Positions 1 to 7,926 of a stretch of 54,976 nt of DNA are shown piece after piece. Within the stretch, counting starts at the first letter, position 1; every line of letters begins with the position of its first letter. A program made the position numbers and the translations under genes. The DNA is from Paludibacteraceae bacterium (lineage in GTDB: Bacteria; Bacteroidota; Bacteroidia; Bacteroidales; Paludibacteraceae). The stretch spans positions 1 through 54,976 of the forward strand of contig JAFOFC010000066.1 of NCBI GenBank assembly GCA_017387515.1, read 5' to 3'. Below the pieces are notes generated by a model. It worked only from the letters and a program-made list of their open reading frames with translations, ran no database searches and was not told the DNA's origin.

Positions 1-516
1 GTTTTCAACTTTAGCTTTAGAAGCGTTGTAAACGATGAAGTCAGGTTCAAAGTTTGCCAAATCTTCTTCTGAAGGACGGATGAACATGTTTTTAACAAAG
101 TGTGCTTGCCATGCTACTTCCATGATGAAACGAACTGACATACGGGTATCAGCGTTAGCACCGCAGAATGCGTCGATAACAAACAATCTTTTGTTAGAAA
201 GACAATCTTGAGCGATACCTTTAAGGGCGTTCCAAGATTCGGTAGAAAGAGGTTTGTTGTCGTTTTTATATTCGTCAGATGTCCACCAAACGGTATTTTT
301 AGAAGTTTCGTCCATTACAATGAATTTGTCTTTAGGCGAACGACCGGTGTAGATACCTGTCATAACGTTCACTGCACCAAGTTCAGTTTCTTGACCAACT
401 TCAAAGCCTTCTAAACCAGCTTTGGTTTCTTCAGCAAACAATACTTCGTAAGAAGGATTGTGTACAATCTCAGTAGTTCCGGTAATACCGTACTTGCTTA
501 AATCTAAATTTGCCAT
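1..516 (-). CDS. pckA: Phosphoenolpyruvate carboxykinase (ATP), N-terminal part
   Basis: Interconverts oxaloacetate and ATP with phosphoenolpyruvate, CO2 and ADP in the cytoplasm. About 172 N-terminal residues are visible from the start codon at 514-516; the gene runs off the left edge. The protein begins [11 protein letters not shown] and carries [12 protein letters not shown], the diagnostic N-terminal PckA motif (its Arg binds substrate), followed by a conserved stretch containing [10 protein letters not shown]. The nucleotide-binding P-loop half lies outside the window. A minus-strand -7 box TATATTTG sits at 603-610, giving a leader of roughly 80 nt. In gut Bacteroidota this enzyme often runs in the CO2-fixing direction towards succinate. 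Identification is firm; only truncation by the window edge limits it. Confidence 0.95.
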   Translation of the reverse strand, partial: MANLDLSKYGITGTTEIVHNPSYEVLFAEETKAGLEGFEVGQETELGAVNVMTGIYTGRSPKDKFIVMDETSKNTVWWTSDEYKNDNKPLSTESWNALKGIAQDCLSNKRLFVIDAFCGANADTRMSVRFIMEVAWQAHFVKNMFIRPSEEDLANFEPDFIVYNASKAKVEN

Positions 517-721
517 CTTTTAATGTGATTAATGAATGTATAAAATTTAATTATCTCTAGTTTATTGACGGATAAAAGTGTATCTCCTTTTAATCCACCA
601 TGCAAATATAATTAGAAATATCCAAATTAACAACTCCAAGGGCTTTGATATCTCTTAAAATTTGATAATAATAGGTAGGCCCATAGTTTTTTTGTATTTT
701 TGCACTGCGATATGTAAGAAA

Positions 722-1951
722 ATGAAACAACTTTGTATTAACTATATTAACAAGGGTAGATTGACGGCTGAGGTACGTTTGCCCGCTTCTAAAAGCATTG
801 CCAATAGGGCGCTAGTAGTGGCCTCGTTGGGCGGTTTTGCGTCGTCCATTAAAAATTTGTCGGATTGTGACGATACGCAAGCTGTAATAAATGCCTTGTC
901 ATCGCAAACGCATACACCCAATGTTGGAGCGGCAGGTACGGCCATGCGCTTTTTAACTGCCTATTACGCGCAAATGCCTGGTATTTGGGATCTTTCTGGT
1001 AGTGATAGGATGCATCAACGTCCCATTGCTATACTGGTGGATGCTTTGCGTAGTTTAGGGGCAGAAATTAGTTATTTGCAAGAAGAAGGTTATCCTCCGT
1101 TGCGCATTGTAGGTAAACCATTGCATGGTGGTGAAATTGCCTTAAATGGTGGGGTAAGTAGCCAATACATATCGGCTTTGTTAATGATTGCCCCATACAT
1201 GGAGCAGGGTTTAACCTTGCGCCTTACCGATAAAGTGGTAAGCGTCCCTTATATACAGATGACACTATCGTTGATGCGTTTCTTTGGGGTAGAGTCGACG
1301 TTTGATGGTGCAACCATTAGGGTAGCTCCACAACGCTATAAGGCAGCATCGTTTGTAGTAGAGAATGATTGGTCGGCGGCCTCTTATTGGTATGCAGTGG
1401 TGGCTTTACGACCTGATACAACCCTCTTTTTGCCTTATTTACAAGAAGATAGCTGGCAAGGAGATGCGCATTTGGTTAGTTTATTTGAACCATTAGGCGT
1501 GCGTACTACCTTTGTAAACGGTGGTGTTGAATTGTCCTCGTCTGTAGAATCTGTTGTATCGCAATATACATGCGATTTAACATCGCAGCCCGATTTGGCG
1601 CAAACCTTGGTGGTTACCTGTATGATGTTGGGTATTCCTTTTACATTTTCGGGGTTGGGAAATTTAAAAATAAAGGAAACGGATCGTATTGCTGCCCTTA
1701 TTACAGAAAGCAAAAAAATGGGGTATGTATTGCGCGAGGTGGCAGAGGGTGTGTTGCAGTGGAATGGAGAAAGATGCCCTGTTACCCAGCCTATATGCAT
1801 TGATACCTACGAAGATCATCGCATGGCCATGGCATTTGCGCCTGCTGTGTTTAAGACAGGAACTATTTGTATTAATAATCCGCAGGTAGTCACTAAATCG
1901 TACCCACAATTTTGGGAAGAGTTGTCAAAATTCGTTACCTTTGTACCCTAA
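722..1951 (+). CDS. aroA: 3-phosphoshikimate 1-carboxyvinyltransferase (EPSP synthase)
   Basis: Transfers enolpyruvyl from phosphoenolpyruvate to shikimate 3-phosphate, the sixth step of the shikimate pathway. The 409-residue product has the N-terminal substrate loop LPASKSIANRAL, the signature GNLKIKETDRIAAL and the C-terminal EDHRMAMAFAP. I chose the ATG at 722, not in-frame codons from 662, because family homology begins there and a TATTTTTG -7 box at 695-702 would place the transcript start just upstream. The segment around residues 70-90 is short and the whole protein is slightly shorter than the 427-residue E. coli enzyme, as is common in Bacteroidota. rpiB follows 17 nt downstream and is probably co-transcribed. 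Confidence 0.95.
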   Translation: MKQLCINYINKGRLTAEVRLPASKSIANRALVVASLGGFASSIKNLSDCDDTQAVINALSSQTHTPNVGAAGTAMRFLTAYYAQMPGIWDLSGSDRMHQRPIAILVDALRSLGAEISYLQEEGYPPLRIVGKPLHGGEIALNGGVSSQYISALLMIAPYMEQGLTLRLTDKVVSVPYIQMTLSLMRFFGVESTFDGATIRVAPQRYKAASFVVENDWSAASYWYAVVALRPDTTLFLPYLQEDSWQGDAHLVSLFEPLGVRTTFVNGGVELSSSVESVVSQYTCDLTSQPDLAQTLVVTCMMLGIPFTFSGLGNLKIKETDRIAALITESKKMGYVLREVAEGVLQWNGERCPVTQPICIDTYEDHRMAMAFAPAVFKTGTICINNPQVVTKSYPQFWEELSKFVTFVP

Positions 1952-1968
1952 TTAATTTTCTTTATAAA

Positions 1969-2421
1969 ATGAAAGATTTAAATACTTTACGCGTTGCTGT
2001 AGCTTGCGATCATGCAGGTTTTGAACTAAAAGAAGAATTGGTTAAAATTTTCTCGGACAAGTTGTTTGAGTTAAAAGATTTTGGAACATTCTCGAGCGAT
2101 AGTGTTGATTATCCCGATATGATTCATCCTATGGCCAAAGAAGTAAACGACGGAAACTTTGATTTTGGTATTGCTATTTGCGGTAGCGGTAATGGCGTAA
2201 GCATGGTTGCCAATAAGTACAAAAACGTACGTGCTGCTTTGTGCTGGCAAGTAGAATTGGCTAAATTGGCTCGTCAACACAACGATGCAAACATTGTGTC
2301 AATTCCTGCCCGTTTTATTAGCCAAGTAACCGCAGAGTTGATTATTGAAGCCTTCCTTCAAACCGATTTTGAAGGGGGACGTCACTTAGCACGTGTTAGC
2401 AAAATTTCTGCTACGCTTTAA
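1969..2421 (+). CDS. rpiB: Ribose-5-phosphate isomerase B
   Basis: Interconverts ribose 5-phosphate and ribulose 5-phosphate in the pentose phosphate pathway. The 150-residue protein matches the RpiB/LacAB family: VAVACDHAGFELK at the N-terminus, DFGTFSSDSVDYPD, and the active-site loop ICGSGNGVSMVANK with its catalytic Cys. The ATG at 1969 is used because the family starts a few residues later; an earlier in-frame codon would overlap aroA. It lies 17 nt after aroA and overlaps the last 4 nt of the convergent coaD gene, so there is no room for a separate terminator between them. Confidence 0.95.
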   Translation: MKDLNTLRVAVACDHAGFELKEELVKIFSDKLFELKDFGTFSSDSVDYPDMIHPMAKEVNDGNFDFGIAICGSGNGVSMVANKYKNVRAALCWQVELAKLARQHNDANIVSIPARFISQVTAELIIEAFLQTDFEGGRHLARVSKISATL

Positions 2422-2861
2422 TCTTGTTGCGGAAGATACGAAGAAACGTCTTTTCCGTATTTCTTTAATTCGCGAACAATACTAGAGGAAACCTCTTTTA
2501 AAGCCGGATTGGCTAGCAGAAAGATGGTTTCTACCCCAAAAAATGTATAGTTAACCTTGGCAATTTCTTGTTCGTATGCCAAATCGGTTTCATTTCTAAT
2601 GCCACGTATAATGCACGTGGCATTTTCTTTTTTTATTAAATCGGCCGTTAGGCAATTGTATTGAATCACTTTAATGCGTGGATTGTTTTGGTACAATTGT
2701 TGTATGGTAGCCTGATTGTTTTCTGCTTGTTGGCATTTTTCGCTATTGTTGCCAATGGCAATGATAACGTTGTCAAACAGTTGCAATGCTCGTTCAACAA
2801 TGTTGGCATGCCCTTGTGTAAAGGGGTTGAATGATCCTGGAAAAATGGCCGTTCTAAGCAT
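2418..2861 (-). CDS. coaD: Phosphopantetheine adenylyltransferase
   Basis: Catalyses the penultimate step of coenzyme A synthesis, adenylating 4'-phosphopantetheine. The 147-residue size is normal for CoaD. It shows the nucleotidyltransferase motif GSFNPFTQGHANIVERAL (HxGH-type loop TQGH), RGIRNETDLAYE and the C-terminal VSSSIVREL. It is 3 nt downstream of the DUF6242 lipoprotein gene on the same strand and overlaps rpiB tail to tail by 4 nt. Family and function are secure. Confidence 0.95.
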   Translation of the reverse strand: MLRTAIFPGSFNPFTQGHANIVERALQLFDNVIIAIGNNSEKCQQAENNQATIQQLYQNNPRIKVIQYNCLTADLIKKENATCIIRGIRNETDLAYEQEIAKVNYTFFGVETIFLLANPALKEVSSSIVRELKKYGKDVSSYLPQQD

Positions 2862-2864
2862 CTT

Positions 2865-4136
2865 TTATTGTTTAATAAAATCTACAATTCTGATGCGTCC
2901 TTCCCATACCTCTAATCCATTTTGCCCGCTATTGGGTTTATTAAATACGTATAGGTTGTTGTTGAATACGGTGGCGCATGCTCCTTCTTGAAAATAAAAC
3001 GCATCTGGAAGCTGTTGATACGAAGGCATATTATCCCAAGAATAACCGTTATTGCTTGAGGTGTAGTTGTTGGTTACTACTTGATGGTTGTTGTATCCGC
3101 CCATTACAAAAATGTGATGGTTGTAGTAGGCGCATATAGCATTGTAACGGGGAGTAATGCTGTATTTTCCTGTTTGGTTAAGGATGTTGGTCCAGTAATA
3201 ACCGTTGTCTGAAGAAAGAATGCAATTTTGTGATGTACCATCTACCTCTCCACCAATAAGGTAAAGCCCGTATGGGGTTTGTAATGCAGTAGCGCCTTCT
3301 GATGCAAATTGGGTAGGAAGCGTACTTTGTTCTTCTATTTGTAGTTGATGTTCGTTGTACGATATAAGCAGTGGAGTATTGCTATGTTGACCTTGCATCC
3401 ATAGTTTATTTTTAAGGCTACCTATTAGTTGGGTAATGGTGCCCTCCGTAAAGGTAGCAACAGCGTCCCATTGGTTTTGGTTAAACCTTAGCAATGTGTT
3501 GCCTTCTTGGTTGATGGCGTATAGTTGGTTGTTAAGGCTTGCTAGGGAGATAATAGAAAATGCTGATTCAAAGTTGGCTATTTGTTGCCATTGAGTGCCA
3601 GTATTGCTATAAACTGTATATAAGCATGTTTCGCCTTGTTGGCTATAGGCAAACACGTAGGCAGCTTGCTCTGTGCTGGTGGCTTTAAAAGAGGTGGCAT
3701 GGCTGTTTAATAGTACAGGATTCTTCCATATAATCTCATCTGGATTTACACGATGTTGATTTACCGTGATGGTATAGGTGGCCTCGCTTTTTTTGTTTTG
3801 CGAGAGTATGTACAGAGAAACAGGTTGGCGAAAATCGATGCTATCTTCTCCGCTCCAATAATTGCCGTTCATTTTTATCTCTTTGGGAGTACCTGTAAAT
3901 TGGATGGTAGGTTTTAATTTAGATAAATCGTAACCGTATCCTACCGAGTCCTCGTTAAAGATAACGCAATTGATGGTGTCGATGGTAAATTGGATGGTTT
4001 CAATATTAGGTACAGCCGTGTGATGTTCAAAACGAAAAGACTTAACGTGTGGGCTTGATTTTAAAACGACGTCCTCTTTTAGGCAACTAGTTAAAGCGCC
4101 AACTATTAGTAGTGTTGCAAGTAGATACTTTTTCAT
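2865..4136 (-). CDS. DUF6242-type lipoprotein with beta-propeller-like repeats
   Basis: A 423-residue exported protein of unknown function. The start at 4136 gives a lipoprotein signal MKKYLLATLLIVGALTSC with the lipobox Cys at residue 18. Residues about 25-125 look like the DUF6242 N-terminal domain of Bacteroidota (strain-like beta sandwich, with an INCVIFNEDSVGYG segment). The remainder holds several Kelch-like repeats with GG and paired aromatic residues, such as YLIGGEVDG and HIFVMGGYNNH, so a propeller is likely. It is probably anchored to the outer or inner membrane by lipid. Transcribed with coaD (3 nt gap). A hairpin just upstream ends the preceding lipoprotein transcript. Confidence 0.8.
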   Translation of the reverse strand: MKKYLLATLLIVGALTSCLKEDVVLKSSPHVKSFRFEHHTAVPNIETIQFTIDTINCVIFNEDSVGYGYDLSKLKPTIQFTGTPKEIKMNGNYWSGEDSIDFRQPVSLYILSQNKKSEATYTITVNQHRVNPDEIIWKNPVLLNSHATSFKATSTEQAAYVFAYSQQGETCLYTVYSNTGTQWQQIANFESAFSIISLASLNNQLYAINQEGNTLLRFNQNQWDAVATFTEGTITQLIGSLKNKLWMQGQHSNTPLLISYNEHQLQIEEQSTLPTQFASEGATALQTPYGLYLIGGEVDGTSQNCILSSDNGYYWTNILNQTGKYSITPRYNAICAYYNHHIFVMGGYNNHQVVTNNYTSSNNGYSWDNMPSYQQLPDAFYFQEGACATVFNNNLYVFNKPNSGQNGLEVWEGRIRIVDFIKQ

Positions 4137-4170
4137 GATTGCTAATCCGTATATATGGATGCAAAAATAC

Positions 4171-4209
4171 AAAAAAACGGGATAATCATCCGATTATCCC
4201 GTCTTTTTT
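4171..4209. terminator. Bidirectional intrinsic terminator
   Basis: A 10-bp perfect stem CGGGATAATC (4178-4187) / GATTATCCCG (4192-4201) with loop ATCC. It has seven A on the left (4171-4177) and six T on the right (4204-4209), so it can end the minus-strand TPR lipoprotein transcript and also work from the other side. Confidence 0.85.
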
Positions 4210-4223
4210 AGTTAAAAATATGC

Positions 4224-5900
4224 TTATTGAATAGCAGCTTTAAAATCTGATAGCAACCAGTATTTAGCAAATTCTAGGTCGGTAGCAGCGTTAGCAGCTT
4301 TTGCTTTGCAGATACCAGCAACCGATTTCAATGCAGCGCAAGTTTTTTCTAGGTCGTTAGCGCGAGCCGCGCAGATAGCCATTAGATAGTAGGTATTTGC
4401 GTTTTTGTCGGTTACGTTTTCTAGGATAGAGGTAGCTTTGTCTAAGTTACCGCTCAACAATTGAGCCAAAGCAGCATTGTTAGATACAGTATTACCGAAT
4501 GCTTCAACAGCTTTAGCGTATTCGCCTTTTTGAATGCTCAATACACCTTGTGCTTCGTTTAGTTGTTCAATGCTAGCTGCTTTGCCAAGGAATGCAGCAG
4601 CGTCTTCGGTGTTGTTGTCAACCAAAGCAAGCAATGCGTTGTTGAAGTTGGTTTCTGCAGCTTCTGCACCGCCGTTGTTAGCAGCGTTAGCAAGAGTAGC
4701 TTTGGTGTTGTCAAATTCACCTTTGGTAAATTGCAATGCAGCCAAGTTGTTTACTGCTCTCCAGTTGTCTGGGTTTTGGCTAGCGTTAGCTTCGGTAAAG
4801 GCAGCAGCATCTTCTGCAGTTGCAGCGATGGTAGCAGCATACATCAATTCTTCTACGTTCAATGTATCAGGGTTAGCTTTTGCCATTTCCAAAATTTGAG
4901 CGTCAGTTTTACCGGCTTTGATAACGGTAAGAGCTAGTTGAGAACGACGCAATTTAGGAAGAATGTCTTTTGCTAACTCGGTGTAAGCAGCAGAAAGATT
5001 TTTGATTTGTGCTTCACGTTCTGCAGGATCTTGGTATTGGCTAAGTACATTCAAGATTAATTCTTTGTCTTGGATGTTAGATTCGTTAACCAATTGTTGG
5101 AAACCTTCCCAGTCTTGAGCAATGTATTTAGCATCAATAGCAGCTTGGTTGTTTTTTTGTCTTTTCAAGAATTTAACGGTGTTGTCTTGACGTTTGGTAG
5201 CCAATTTTTCGTTTAATTCAACACCACCATCAGGAGATGCAGCAGAAATAACTTCGATGCCTTGTACAGTGCGAAGAGAGTCTTTTTTAGTAGCAGCTGC
5301 AGCAGCATTCAACGCTTTAACGTCTTTGTTGTTTCTTACGTTAGCTTGTTGAATTTGGAACATAATGTCTGCTTTGGTAACTTCTGCCGTGTCGCGCATA
5401 AATTGAGCGGGAGCAATAGCAGGGTTGATTTCGGCAGCATTAGCCAAAGTAGCAGTAGCAATACAACCTACAGCAATTTGAATTTCTGGGATTTGAACTT
5501 CTTTGTCTTTCAAAGTAGCTTTGAAACGCAAAACAAGTTTTGATTGTTTCATAGCAGGAACATAGTCGAAAGAGAAGTTTTGAGATACAGTACCACCGGC
5601 TTTGTATTGGATGGTTTCGTTGTTACCTTCAACTTTAGCGCCTTGATAGGTTGCAGATTCAGAAGCAGCTTCGCCTCCTTCGTATACCAATACTGGAATT
5701 ACTTCTACAACACCTTTTTCAGCAAAGTACTTTTCGGGGAAGGTTGCGGTAATGGTACCTTCAACTTTGCCACCTTTAACTTCTAGTGGGTTGGGGTTAA
5801 CGGTAAAGTATTCGGGTTTTAATTCGCCCAAATCTTGACACGATGCTAAAACTGCCAAAGCAGCCAAGCACATTCCTAAGCGTAATAAACTTTTTTTCAT
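4224..5900 (-). CDS. Ala-rich TPR lipoprotein with OmpA-like region
   Basis: A 558-residue lipoprotein; MKKSLLRLGMCLAALAVLASC gives a lipobox Cys at residue 21. Residues about 25-150 form a beta-rich domain. Residues about 175-240 hold a segment resembling a decayed OmpA-like peptidoglycan-binding domain (VISAASPDGGVELNEKLATKRQ, the position of the usual GHTDxxGxxxxNxxLSxxRA). Residues about 330-540 are Ala/Asn-rich helical repeats of TPR type. Similar TPR plus OmpA lipoproteins occur widely in Bacteroidales and may link outer membrane and cell wall; that role is inferred. A minus-strand TATCTTTG -7 box lies at 5955-5962. The strong terminator directly downstream suggests a single-gene transcript. 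Composition suggests high expression. Confidence 0.7.
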   Translation of the reverse strand: MKKSLLRLGMCLAALAVLASCQDLGELKPEYFTVNPNPLEVKGGKVEGTITATFPEKYFAEKGVVEVIPVLVYEGGEAASESATYQGAKVEGNNETIQYKAGGTVSQNFSFDYVPAMKQSKLVLRFKATLKDKEVQIPEIQIAVGCIATATLANAAEINPAIAPAQFMRDTAEVTKADIMFQIQQANVRNNKDVKALNAAAAATKKDSLRTVQGIEVISAASPDGGVELNEKLATKRQDNTVKFLKRQKNNQAAIDAKYIAQDWEGFQQLVNESNIQDKELILNVLSQYQDPAEREAQIKNLSAAYTELAKDILPKLRRSQLALTVIKAGKTDAQILEMAKANPDTLNVEELMYAATIAATAEDAAAFTEANASQNPDNWRAVNNLAALQFTKGEFDNTKATLANAANNGGAEAAETNFNNALLALVDNNTEDAAAFLGKAASIEQLNEAQGVLSIQKGEYAKAVEAFGNTVSNNAALAQLLSGNLDKATSILENVTDKNANTYYLMAICAARANDLEKTCAALKSVAGICKAKAANAATDLEFAKYWLLSDFKAAIQ

Positions 5901-6091
5901 TTTATTGTTATTAAAGTAAATAATTGTCTTTTGTTAAAATACAGTATATCGGTACAAAGATAGAAAAAAAACGATAACTAGATTAGAGGCAATGTCCTTT
6001 TTTTAGTAAAGTATGTAGGTTTGTTAGTAATATTTATAAATATTAACATATTTTTTTTCGTAAGCATTTCTTTATTGTGGAATTTTGTGCA

Positions 6092-7045
6092 ATGATTAAT
6101 TATCCATTATCGTGGTTATCTGCCAAACGGTTTGGCAATTTAGCTAAATTGTTAGGCTCGTATATGCGTGCAGTCTTATGCGGAAATACCCGCATAGCAG
6201 GCTATCCATACGCTGCCTCTATAGAACCTGCTAACTATTGTAACTTATCTTGTCCGCAGTGCCCTACAGGAAGGCATCAAATCGATAAAAAGGCCCAAAA
6301 ATTATCGTATCAAGACTTTTCGTATGTAGTGGATGCTTTGTCACCCTACTTGATGTACCTTAACCTATATTTTCAAGGGGAGTCTTTTCTGAACAATGAT
6401 TTGCCCAAAATGATTCGATATGCTAGCAGTAAAAAAATCTATACTTGCGTATCTACCAACGGCCACTTTTTAACCCAAGAGGTAGTAGATGAACTAAAGC
6501 ATACAGGGTTAAATCGCCTAATTATCTGTTTAGATGGTGCCAATCAGCAATCGTACCAAAAGTATCGAGTAGGGGGCGATTTCTTGAAAGTAATCGATGG
6601 TATTAAACGTTGTGTTGCAGCAGGATTACCAGTTGAGGTGCAATGCTTGTTGTTGGAATCGACAGAAAATGAAAAACAAGCCATTGTTAGCCTAGTTAAA
6701 TCGTTGGGTGTTAGAAAGTTTTATTTTAAGAAGGCTCAGTTTTACGACAATTATTTGTTTCCCCAAAAAGAAGAAAATAGACGATATGTTCAGTTGGCAG
6801 ATGGTTCTTTACGTACCAAGAAAGCGTGGAAGAATAGATGCTTTAGGATGTGGTCATCTGTGATAGTGGATGTATATGGTAGGGTATTGCCTTGTTGTTA
6901 CGATAAACATGCAACGTATGCGTATGGGAATCTGTTTAAAGACTCTTTTTATGTTATATGGAATGGCGATAAGGCAGCAAAATTCAGGCAACAAATAAGA
7001 ACCAATAGGAAATCTATAGCAATGTGTACCAATTGTACCGAATAA
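6092..7045 (+). CDS. Radical SAM/SPASM domain protein
   Basis: A 317-residue radical SAM enzyme. The CNLSCPQCP motif (CxxxCxxC, about residues 49-56) should bind the catalytic 4Fe-4S cluster and S-adenosylmethionine. The C-terminal part (CFRMWSSVIVDVYGRVLPCC ... CTNC) is a SPASM-like domain for a second cluster, as in peptide-modifying and some lipid- or sugar-modifying enzymes. No precursor peptide is seen next to it, so the substrate is unknown. The ATG at 6092 is preferred to a GTG at 6077, which would fall in a TTTTG-containing promoter-like stretch; the choice is uncertain. Related proteins in Bacteroidota stand alone next to envelope genes. It converges on the lipoprotein gene at 7095 with a shared terminator. 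Confidence 0.8.
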   Translation: MINYPLSWLSAKRFGNLAKLLGSYMRAVLCGNTRIAGYPYAASIEPANYCNLSCPQCPTGRHQIDKKAQKLSYQDFSYVVDALSPYLMYLNLYFQGESFLNNDLPKMIRYASSKKIYTCVSTNGHFLTQEVVDELKHTGLNRLIICLDGANQQSYQKYRVGGDFLKVIDGIKRCVAAGLPVEVQCLLLESTENEKQAIVSLVKSLGVRKFYFKKAQFYDNYLFPQKEENRRYVQLADGSLRTKKAWKNRCFRMWSSVIVDVYGRVLPCCYDKHATYAYGNLFKDSFYVIWNGDKAAKFRQQIRTNRKSIAMCTNCTE

Positions 7046-7050
7046 AAAAA

Positions 7051-7076
7051 GCAGCGAAAATTTTCGCTGCTTTTTT
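7051..7076. terminator. Intrinsic terminator between convergent genes
   Basis: A perfect 20-nt palindrome GCAGCGAAAATTTTCGCTGC at 7051-7070, flanked by seven A (7044-7050) and six T (7071-7076). It serves both the radical SAM gene and the convergent lipoprotein gene. Confidence 0.9.
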
Positions 7077-7094
7077 GTTATGAAACGCGCTCTT

Positions 7095-7922
7095 TTATTG
7101 AGCAGTTTTGGGTTCTTCTAGCAAAAGGCGTAAGCCTAAGTTATAGAATTTGCATGATTTTTCCATGCCTAGGCGGGCTTTGCAACGTAAGTAGTTAGTT
7201 CCATTTGTTGTGTCGTCAAAGCGTCCACCACGTACAGCGTAACCACCGGTTTTTCCTACTGGGTCGGTTTGCTCGGTTGCTTTGTAGGCAGTGCAACGGT
7301 CTTGACACCATTCTGCCACGTTACCAGTCATGTCGTAAATGCCCAATTCGTTGGCCTTTTTAAGACCACCAGGCTGTAAGTTATCGTTAGAGTTGCCAGC
7401 ATACCATGCCACCTCGTCTACATTATTGCTACCGCTGTAGGTGTAACCTTGGCTTAATTTACCGCCCATGGCTGCGTATTCCCATTCGGCTTCGGTGGGT
7501 AGGCGGAAGGTTAACCCTGTTTTTTCATTTAATTTTTCTATAAATTTGGTAGCATCGCTGTATTTGATGTTGTTTACAGGAAGGTTATCGCCTTTGATAT
7601 CAGAGGGGTTGCTTCCCATAATGGCGGTCCATTGTGCTTGGGTAACTTCTAGCATGCCGATGTAGTACGATTTGCTAAATTTAACTACGTGTGCAGGAGC
7701 TTCGTTGGCTTCGGTGCTGTTGTCATCGCCCATAATAAACATGCCTGTGGTATCGCGCATTACTTTTACAAAGGTACCCGCTTCGGTAACTTCGTATAAA
7801 TCGGGCCATGCAGCCTCTATCTCATCTTGTGTGGTGGGTGTAGGAGGCTCGTTATTTGAAGAGCAAGCGCAAAAAGCGATTGCAAAAGCAAATATAGATG
7901 CAAATAATATGTGACGTTTCAT
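7095..7922 (-). CDS. SUMF1/formylglycine-generating-enzyme-like lipoprotein
   Basis: A 275-residue lipoprotein (MKRHILFASIFAFAIAFCAC, lipobox Cys near residue 20). From about residue 60 it is an FGE-sulfatase (SUMF1) fold: GMFIMGDDNS, HVVKFSKSYYIGMLEVTQAQW, FRLPTEAEWEYAA, GIYDMTGNVAEWCQDR and a C-terminal GLRLLLE. Many Bacteroidota proteins with this fold, such as GldJ/GldK relatives, are not sulfatase activators but structural or T9SS-linked lipoproteins. I do not see the two closely spaced active-site cysteines of true formylglycine-generating enzymes, so enzymatic activity is doubtful. The start at 7922 lies 4 nt from the stop of the GH13 gene, so both form one transcript and the lipoprotein may help handle or anchor the secreted enzyme (inference). 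Confidence 0.8.
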   Translation of the reverse strand: MKRHILFASIFAFAIAFCACSSNNEPPTPTTQDEIEAAWPDLYEVTEAGTFVKVMRDTTGMFIMGDDNSTEANEAPAHVVKFSKSYYIGMLEVTQAQWTAIMGSNPSDIKGDNLPVNNIKYSDATKFIEKLNEKTGLTFRLPTEAEWEYAAMGGKLSQGYTYSGSNNVDEVAWYAGNSNDNLQPGGLKKANELGIYDMTGNVAEWCQDRCTAYKATEQTDPVGKTGGYAVRGGRFDDTTNGTNYLRCKARLGMEKSCKFYNLGLRLLLEEPKTAQ

Positions 7923-7926
7923 GGTA

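Noticed and set aside
208-414. Plus-strand reading frame inside pckA
   Set aside because: Antisense to the conserved PckA region with no homology-like pattern of its own.
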